DNA from: Anaerolineales bacterium
Lineage (GTDB): Bacteria; Chloroflexota; Anaerolineae; Anaerolineales; UBA11858
Reading direction: 5' to 3'
DNA length: 46,904 nt
NCBI GenBank assembly: GCA_016785015.1
Contig: JADHTJ010000021.1
Coordinates: forward strand, 1 to 46,904
The notes under the pieces are model-generated. The model saw only the letters and a list, made by a program, of their open reading frames with translations. It ran no database searches and was not told the origin of the DNA. Shown here piece after piece: positions 42,259 through 46,904 of the stretch. Positions within the stretch are counted from its first letter, which is position 1, and the number at the start of each line of letters is the position of its first letter. Both the position numbers and the translations under genes were made by a program.

Positions 42259-43449
42259 TTAATTTTCCCGCATGAACATCATAATGTCAGCTGGGGCTCT
42301 ACCCATTTTAAGCAACTTGATCATTACTCGCATAGGTTCATCGATGTGTTTGAAGAAGGCTTTATATCCCTCACAAAGGTAGTTCAAGCCTTCTTCGCCA
42401 TCTGGCGTTCGGCGGATGCGGTTCTTGGGGCAGCCGCCGTTACATACAAAGCGCACCTCGCACTCGCAGCAGTAGCGCGGCAATTTATCGCGCTTGGCTG
42501 TCCCGAACTTTGCCTGGTTTTCGGTGGTCACTAGATCGATTAGATTCTCTTTATCAACATTTCCCAAGAAATAACGCGGTTCCACATAATGGTCACAAGA
42601 ATACAGATCGCCATTATGTTCCATGGCCAGCGCCAGGCCACAGGTCTCTTCAAATATGCACAGACCGGCCCGCTGGCCGTACCATACCCCCAAAGCGACA
42701 TCGAAGATTTGCACGAATATCTGACCCACATCCCGGCGTACCCACTCATCGAAAACTGCGCTCAGAAATTGACCATAACCTTTGCCCGTCACCGATCTTT
42801 TGGTGATTTTGAAGCCTTCTTGGTAACCGGTATCGTTCTTGCGTTCCACGATGGGGATAAATTGTATGAACTGCGTCCCCACTTCGCCGCGCAGGAAGCG
42901 ATAAACATCTAAAGGCTGTTCTACATTGTCAGAATGCACAGTGGTAAGGATATTGAATTCCACCTGATGCTTCTTTAGATATTCCAAACCTTTCATCACG
43001 CGCTCAAAAGTTGCCTTCCCACCTTTATCCACGCGATACCGGTTGTGCAATTCCTGGGGTCCATCCAGGCTGAGACCGATGAGAAAGTCATGTTTTTTGA
43101 AGAAGGCACACCAATCATCATCCAGGGTGGTGCCGTTGGTCTGCAATGCGTTGATGACCTTCATCCCTGGTTTGCGGTATTTCTTCTGAAAAGCGACTGC
43201 TTTCTCGAAGAATTCCAGCCCCATCAGGGTTGGTTCGCCACCTTGCCAGGCAAAGGTCACTTCTGGGACGCGTTGGGCTTCGATATATTGGCGGACATAT
43301 GACTCCAGGGTGCCCTCGCCCATGCGTAAATCGCTGTCCGGGTAGAGATCTTCCTTCTTTAGGAAGTAACAATACTTGCAATCCAGGTTACAGACCGCAC
43401 CGCGTGGTTTGGTCATCACGTGAAAGGCGGGAGGGGGAGTTAGGGCCAT
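42259..43449 (-). CDS. Radical SAM/SPASM enzyme, anaerobic sulfatase maturase family
   Basis: A 396-residue radical SAM protein. The CNLDCKYCY motif (CX3CX2C, ~20-28) binds the SAM [4Fe-4S] cluster; TFAWQGGEPTLMG follows. The C-terminal SPASM region has ETCGLALAMEHNGDLYSCDH (Cys pair) and CCECEVRFVCNGGCPKNR for auxiliary clusters. The family oxidises a Cys or Ser in sulfatases to formylglycine, or modifies peptides. No sulfatase gene is in the window, so the substrate is open. Confidence 0.88.
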   Translation of the reverse strand: MALTPPPAFHVMTKPRGAVCNLDCKYCYFLKKEDLYPDSDLRMGEGTLESYVRQYIEAQRVPEVTFAWQGGEPTLMGLEFFEKAVAFQKKYRKPGMKVINALQTNGTTLDDDWCAFFKKHDFLIGLSLDGPQELHNRYRVDKGGKATFERVMKGLEYLKKHQVEFNILTTVHSDNVEQPLDVYRFLRGEVGTQFIQFIPIVERKNDTGYQEGFKITKRSVTGKGYGQFLSAVFDEWVRRDVGQIFVQIFDVALGVWYGQRAGLCIFEETCGLALAMEHNGDLYSCDHYVEPRYFLGNVDKENLIDLVTTENQAKFGTAKRDKLPRYCCECEVRFVCNGGCPKNRIRRTPDGEEGLNYLCEGYKAFFKHIDEPMRVMIKLLKMGRAPADIMMFMREN

Positions 43450-43491
43450 AACTCGGATATAAAAAAGTGACCAGTTACCGAGATCACCGAT

Positions 43492-43600
43492 GGTTCTTTA
43501 GGAATCGTCGTGGTAAGGACCACATTTGGGGGTATGGGGTGTGCGGAGCACGCCCCATACCCCCAAATGTGAGGTCTCTCACGGTAATTCCCATAGAACC
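43492..43600. repeat. 109-bp palindromic MITE-like element
   Basis: The two ends are imperfect inverted repeats: GGTTCTTTAGGAATCGTCGT and the complement of ACGGTAATTCCCATAGAACC. The inner arms CACATTTGGGGGTATGGGG and CCCCATACCCCCAAATGTG are perfect. It lies in the 193-base gap between the radical SAM and aldo/keto reductase genes. A shorter relative occurs at 20836-20911. The flanks (CCAGTTACCG left, CGATAACTGG right) extend the symmetry. No coding content or transposase. Confidence 0.75.
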
Positions 43601-43642
43601 TCACCGATAACTGGTTACTGAAAACTAGATACTGGATACTGA

Positions 43643-44638
43643 TCACCCGCGCCAATCGGTGGGCTGATCGGGTTTATTCTCCAGGATGGCTTCGATGCGC
43701 TCCATCACTTCGGGGGTCAGTTTTTCGACCACATCGATGGCTTTCATATTGTCAACGACCTGCTCAACTTTGGAGGCCCCGGTGATGGTTGTGCTGACGT
43801 TGGGGTTCTTCAGCGTCCAGGCCAGGGCAAGTTGTGCCATGGTGCAGCCCAATTCTTCAGCAATGGGTATCATCAGACCAACTTTATGGATATTCTTTTC
43901 AGCTTCATCTCCCTCGAAGCGGCTGCGTAAGAATTCATATCCATCTAATGACAGACGTGTGTCCTTGGGTGTCTCTTTGTTGTATTTGCCGGTCAGCAGG
44001 CCGCTGGCCAGTGGACTCCAGATAGTCGTGCCCAAGCCAACCTCTTCATAAAGTGGGGCGTATTCTGCCTCGAAGCGTTCGCGGTGGAACATATGGTATT
44101 GGGGTTGTTCCATCAAAGGTGGGATGAGATGCTCTCGGCGGGCGATGGCGTAGGCTTCCATGATCTCTGTGGCGCTCCATTCGCTGGTACCCCAGTAAAA
44201 TGCTTTGCCCTGGTCGATAAGGTGGTTGAACGCCCGCACGGTTTCTTCCATGGGAGTATGGAAGTCGGCGCGATGGGCGAAAACCAAGTCAACGTAATCT
44301 AACGCCAGGCGTGATAGAGAGGCGTCCATGCCCTCGAGGATGTGTTTGCGAGAGAGGCCGCGGTCATTGGGACCTTGGCCGCCCCAGTAAATCTTGGTTG
44401 AGATCACCAAATCCGAGCGCTTCCAACCCGCCCGTTTGATCACGGCACCCATTAGCTTCTCTGCGTCGCCGCCGGCGTAGGCTTCGGCGTTGTCGAAAAA
44501 ATTGACCCCAGCTTCGTAGGCTGTGTTCATCAATTCGAAGGCCAAGTCTTCGTTGGCCTGATTACCGAAGGTAACCCACGAGCCAAATGAGAGCGCTGAT
44601 ACTTGCAAACCTGATTTTCCAAGATAACGATATTCCAT
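43643..44638 (-). CDS. Aldo/keto reductase (Kv-beta-like)
   Basis: A 331-residue NADPH-dependent oxidoreductase with a TIM barrel. [19 protein letters not shown] carries the catalytic Asp and Tyr, STKIYWGG the Lys, and LVFAHRAD the His. The C-terminal [16 protein letters not shown] is the cofactor region. It resembles the potassium-channel beta-subunit branch. The physiological substrate is unknown. No operon partner is clear. Confidence 0.9.
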   Translation of the reverse strand: MEYRYLGKSGLQVSALSFGSWVTFGNQANEDLAFELMNTAYEAGVNFFDNAEAYAGGDAEKLMGAVIKRAGWKRSDLVISTKIYWGGQGPNDRGLSRKHILEGMDASLSRLALDYVDLVFAHRADFHTPMEETVRAFNHLIDQGKAFYWGTSEWSATEIMEAYAIARREHLIPPLMEQPQYHMFHRERFEAEYAPLYEEVGLGTTIWSPLASGLLTGKYNKETPKDTRLSLDGYEFLRSRFEGDEAEKNIHKVGLMIPIAEELGCTMAQLALAWTLKNPNVSTTITGASKVEQVVDNMKAIDVVEKLTPEVMERIEAILENKPDQPTDWRG

Positions 44639-44689
44639 AGATTACTCCTTTAGTTGATTCAATATTTAGATGTAAATACCGATCAAAGG

Positions 44690-45472
44690 TTACGCCTTCA
44701 AGGCGATCTTACTGCGACCTTCAGACCAAAGCTCAGGGGTGGCTGCCGCTAGGATGGGGAAACTGTTCCTGGCGTAATCAACCCCAGGTGAAAGCGGGTA
44801 GACAGGATCACCATCGAGAACCTGGATCACCCCTCCAGCCTCCTGGACCACCAGCCAACTGGCAGAGAAATCCCAAATCTTAGGCGTCACTTCAAAAGCC
44901 AGTACTGCGCTGCCGCGCGCCACGGTGGTCAATCCATATGCTGCTGATCCTATGATGCGCGTCTTGTAACGGACTTTGATATCATAGCGCCGATGAGATC
45001 GGGAGCAGCAGGCGAAAAAGGTAAATGGTTGATTATTATCTGGCGATTTGGCGGCTAATCGCGTCCCATTGAGGTACGAGCCTTCCCCACGCTGAGCTGT
45101 GTACAGTTCTCCTAACATAGGAAAACAAAGTGCCGCCGTGTCTGGCTGCCCATCAATTAATCGAGCTATGGAAACACCCCAATAGTGCAATCCCAGACTG
45201 AAATTCGTTGTTCCATCCAAAGGATCTACAACCCAGACCCCCGATTTGTCATCAGGGTAAATGGTATTTGCTTCCTCGGAGAGCAAGCCATCCTCAGGGA
45301 AATTCTCGCGGATGCTTTCACTGATAAGACTGTCAGCTGCTAAATCTGCCTCAGTGACAGCGGTACGGTCTTCTTTTATGGATGTTGTGATTCCGCTGGG
45401 ATGATAATACTCGAGCAGCAGCTCCCCCGTTTTTTTAGCCAAATTAGATGTGAATCTCAGAACGTCGTTCAT
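44690..45472 (-). CDS. Inositol monophosphatase family protein
   Basis: A 260-residue phosphatase of the IMPase family: LLSEEANTIYPDD, the metal motif DPLDGTTNF, and the C-terminal WDFSASWLVVQEAGG. It could act on inositol-, histidinol- or nucleotide phosphates. An ATG at 45490 extends the protein by six residues, but TATACT with an extended -10 TG (minus, 45481-45489) lies there, so transcription may start almost at ATG 45472, giving a leaderless message. No ribosome site is seen at either start. Confidence 0.9.
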   Translation of the reverse strand: MNDVLRFTSNLAKKTGELLLEYYHPSGITTSIKEDRTAVTEADLAADSLISESIRENFPEDGLLSEEANTIYPDDKSGVWVVDPLDGTTNFSLGLHYWGVSIARLIDGQPDTAALCFPMLGELYTAQRGEGSYLNGTRLAAKSPDNNQPFTFFACCSRSHRRYDIKVRYKTRIIGSAAYGLTTVARGSAVLAFEVTPKIWDFSASWLVVQEAGGVIQVLDGDPVYPLSPGVDYARNSFPILAAATPELWSEGRSKIALKA

Positions 45473-45562
45473 TGGCGCGGAGTATACCATGATCGATCCT
45501 GATAAATACAGGCATTACCTGAAGCCCCGGGCTGTGGCCGGGGAGTTTCACACCAATTAACG

Positions 45563-45571
45563 TGATATACT
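45563..45571 (+). promoter_or_regulatory. Possible extended -10 promoter of the zinc-ribbon gene
   Basis: TGATATACT provides an extended -10 (TG-N-TATACT) 21 bases before the ATG at 45592. No clear -35 is present; the leader would be very short. Confidence 0.35.
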
Positions 45572-45591
45572 TTTTTCGAGGAGACAGATTA

Positions 45592-45915
45592 ATGCCACGT
45601 TATCGGGTTGTACATCGCGACACTGGTGAAATCTGGGAAGTTGAGTCCCAATCCGCAGACGATGCTCGCAGAGTGATAGGTTGGGAATTGGGAACTTGCC
45701 GGGTCATTTTGCTTTCCAAGGGCCCTTTTGCAGAAATCGAACCCCCAAAAGTGGCAACACAAATTACACCCCCCATTCCGGGCACAGGTTACATCTGTCG
45801 GGATTGCAATGTGACCCTATCGCGCAGTGAAAACCGATTGTGGTGGTTTTGTCCCTCTTGTGAACTTCTTTACCATTCTGAAGAAAAACAATATTATCGA
45901 GAAGACGATTTGTAA
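45592..45915 (+). CDS. Small zinc-ribbon protein of unknown function
   Basis: A 107-residue protein. The first ~40 residues (MPRYRVVHRDTGEIWEVESQ then ADDARRVIGWE) form a small alpha/beta unit; the C-terminal part has CRDCNVTLSRSENRLWWFCPSCELLYH, a zinc ribbon. An in-frame start at 45562 was rejected: GAGGAG (45578-45583) lies eight bases before ATG 45592. I do not recognise a family. The TIR gene starts three bases after its stop, suggesting a shared transcript. Confidence 0.75.
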   Translation: MPRYRVVHRDTGEIWEVESQSADDARRVIGWELGTCRVILLSKGPFAEIEPPKVATQITPPIPGTGYICRDCNVTLSRSENRLWWFCPSCELLYHSEEKQYYREDDL

Positions 45916-45918
45916 TTT

Positions 45919-46904
45919 ATGAGCGATCAAATTTTCATCTGTTACCGAAGAGGAGATAGCGCTGGATATGCCGGACGTCTTTACGACCGACTCAAAGCGC
46001 GCTTTGGTGCAGATCGCATCTTTATGGACATTGGTGCCATCGATCTGGGGACCGATTTTGTCGAAGAGATCGAAAAAGCCGTCAGTTCCTGTAAAGTTCA
46101 GATTGTATTGATTGGGCGGCGATGGCTGAATGCCAAGGATTCGCAAGGCAATCGGCGCCTGGATAAACCTGAAGATTTTGTTCGTCTGGAAATTGAGAGT
46201 GCCCTCAGGCGTAAGATCAGAGTTATTCCTGCTTTGGTTAGTGGGGCAATCATGCCAAGTTCGACTGATCTTCCAGAATCTTTGAAGTCCTTATCTCGGC
46301 GTCAGGGTATAGAGATTGATCATGCCAGTTTCGATGATGATGTAGCGCGCCTGATCAAAACTCTTGAACGAATTCTGGGTGAGCCTCCAAAGGAATCCAA
46401 AGACAAAGATGAAGAGCTTCCCGGGTATTTGTCTTGGTGGAATGATCTATCTGCTCGACTGAAAGGTTTTATCAGCCTGGCAACAGTTGGAATATTCATT
46501 GGATTATCATTCTGGTTTGCATCAATGATTTATTCTCAATCTGAGCAGTCAGTCGAAATGACGCGTAGAAGTGAAAATGCCACCATCATCAGTGAATTGC
46601 TCACTCAAGGAGCAGAGTCTCCTTTGGATACTCCACAATCAACCCAAACCCAAAATCCATATGTTGGAACATTTACTGCGGTGGTCGAAGAATATCTTAA
46701 TGTCACGCCCACTGTAACCCTTACGCCCACCCCAGATCGCACTGGGACAGTGGCTGTGTTGTTGACACAGGCATTCGTTTCGGCGACGCCAGAAAAAGAA
46801 CGAGAACCTACTGCCATCCCAACGTTGACAGCAACCCCTGAACCTGAGAAACCATTTGAAGTGCAGGCGGGTGTTCCGGCATATATATCAAACATTGCAT
46901 ATCC
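45919..46904 (+). CDS. TIR-domain membrane protein (partial, runs off the window)
   Basis: At least 328 residues; no stop is reached. Residues ~1-150 form a bacterial TIR_2-type domain: IFICYRRGDSAGYAGRLYDR, IFMDIGAIDLGTDFVEEIEK, VQIVLIGRRWL and FVRLEIESALRRKIRVIPAL. A conserved Glu of NADase-type TIR domains is probably in EEIEKAV or the RLEIE segment. One membrane segment (~183-206, FISLATVGIFIGLSFWFASM) follows, then a Thr/Pro-rich tail (TPTVTLTPTPDRTGT) like extracytoplasmic linkers. TIR domains mediate binding or cleave NAD. It is tightly linked to the zinc-ribbon gene. The missing C-terminal part could hold another domain. Confidence 0.85.
   Translation, partial: MSDQIFICYRRGDSAGYAGRLYDRLKARFGADRIFMDIGAIDLGTDFVEEIEKAVSSCKVQIVLIGRRWLNAKDSQGNRRLDKPEDFVRLEIESALRRKIRVIPALVSGAIMPSSTDLPESLKSLSRRQGIEIDHASFDDDVARLIKTLERILGEPPKESKDKDEELPGYLSWWNDLSARLKGFISLATVGIFIGLSFWFASMIYSQSEQSVEMTRRSENATIISELLTQGAESPLDTPQSTQTQNPYVGTFTAVVEEYLNVTPTVTLTPTPDRTGTVAVLLTQAFVSATPEKEREPTAIPTLTATPEPEKPFEVQAGVPAYISNIAY

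Noticed and set aside
42510..42912. Open frames on plus of about 100 codons
   Set aside because: They are shadows of the radical SAM gene, whose SPASM cysteines are encoded on minus in the same bases.

Overview
The window looks like a chromosomal segment of an Anaerolineae-type Chloroflexota bacterium. This is an inference from gene content. The supporting signs are several Ser/Thr kinases, a DUF11-type surface protein carrying its own sortase, a zinc-ribbon ribosomal protein L28, and a housekeeping block (rpmB, asp23/yloU, fakA/yloV, degV, recG, coaD) in an order close to that of Firmicutes. A SepIVA-like coiled-coil gene follows that block. No rRNA, tRNA, CRISPR array or IS transposase was recognised.

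Layout. 1-5194: a very large surface protein with a C-terminal sortase, then a short-chain dehydrogenase, each followed by a hairpin terminator. 5230-12499 (minus): an exported bactofilin-like membrane protein, a STAND-type ATPase fused to a Ser/Thr kinase, and a 1300-residue membrane-GAF-STAND ATPase protein. 12558-19310 (minus): sepIVA-like, coaD, recG, degV(fakB), fakA and asp23, divergent from rpmB (plus). 19747-20823 (minus): a membrane-anchored Ser/Thr kinase. 21025-31318 (plus): a lipid kinase, an SH3-domain membrane protein, then a surface-glycan locus with rfbB, a polytopic glycosyltransferase-like protein, a two-gene transketolase, a GT2 enzyme, a DUF4915-like protein, a sulfotransferase and an epimerase. 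A DUF971 protein follows.

31769-38346 (minus) is the most striking region. Seven closely packed genes encode an AfsK-like kinase with a PQQ propeller, a PP2C phosphatase, a J-domain/VWA fusion, a zinc-ribbon/FHA protein, an 80-residue unknown protein, an OmpR/PhoB-type regulator and a NarL-type regulator. A clear sigma-70-like promoter at 38401-38429 and a terminator at 31729-31759 bound the set, and the last gene has an additional promoter of its own. The promoter lies inside the 5' end of the longest kinase reading frame and points to a CTG start codon. The kinase, phosphatase, FHA and VWA set recalls the TerY-P triad and the PpkA/PppA/FHA phosphorylation pathways, but the domain fusions and the coupling to two response regulators without a histidine kinase look unusual. 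This is the best candidate here for an undescribed system. The ATPase/kinase pair at 6619-12499 is the second.

38500-46904: purB, a padR-gyrI-btrH-like set under a palindromic operator, a radical SAM enzyme of the anaerobic sulfatase maturase family, an aldo/keto reductase, an inositol monophosphatase family enzyme, a small zinc-ribbon protein, and a TIR-domain membrane protein that runs off the window end. A MITE-like palindromic repeat occurs at 43492-43600, with a shorter relative at 20836-20911. All gaps between genes are under 300 bases.
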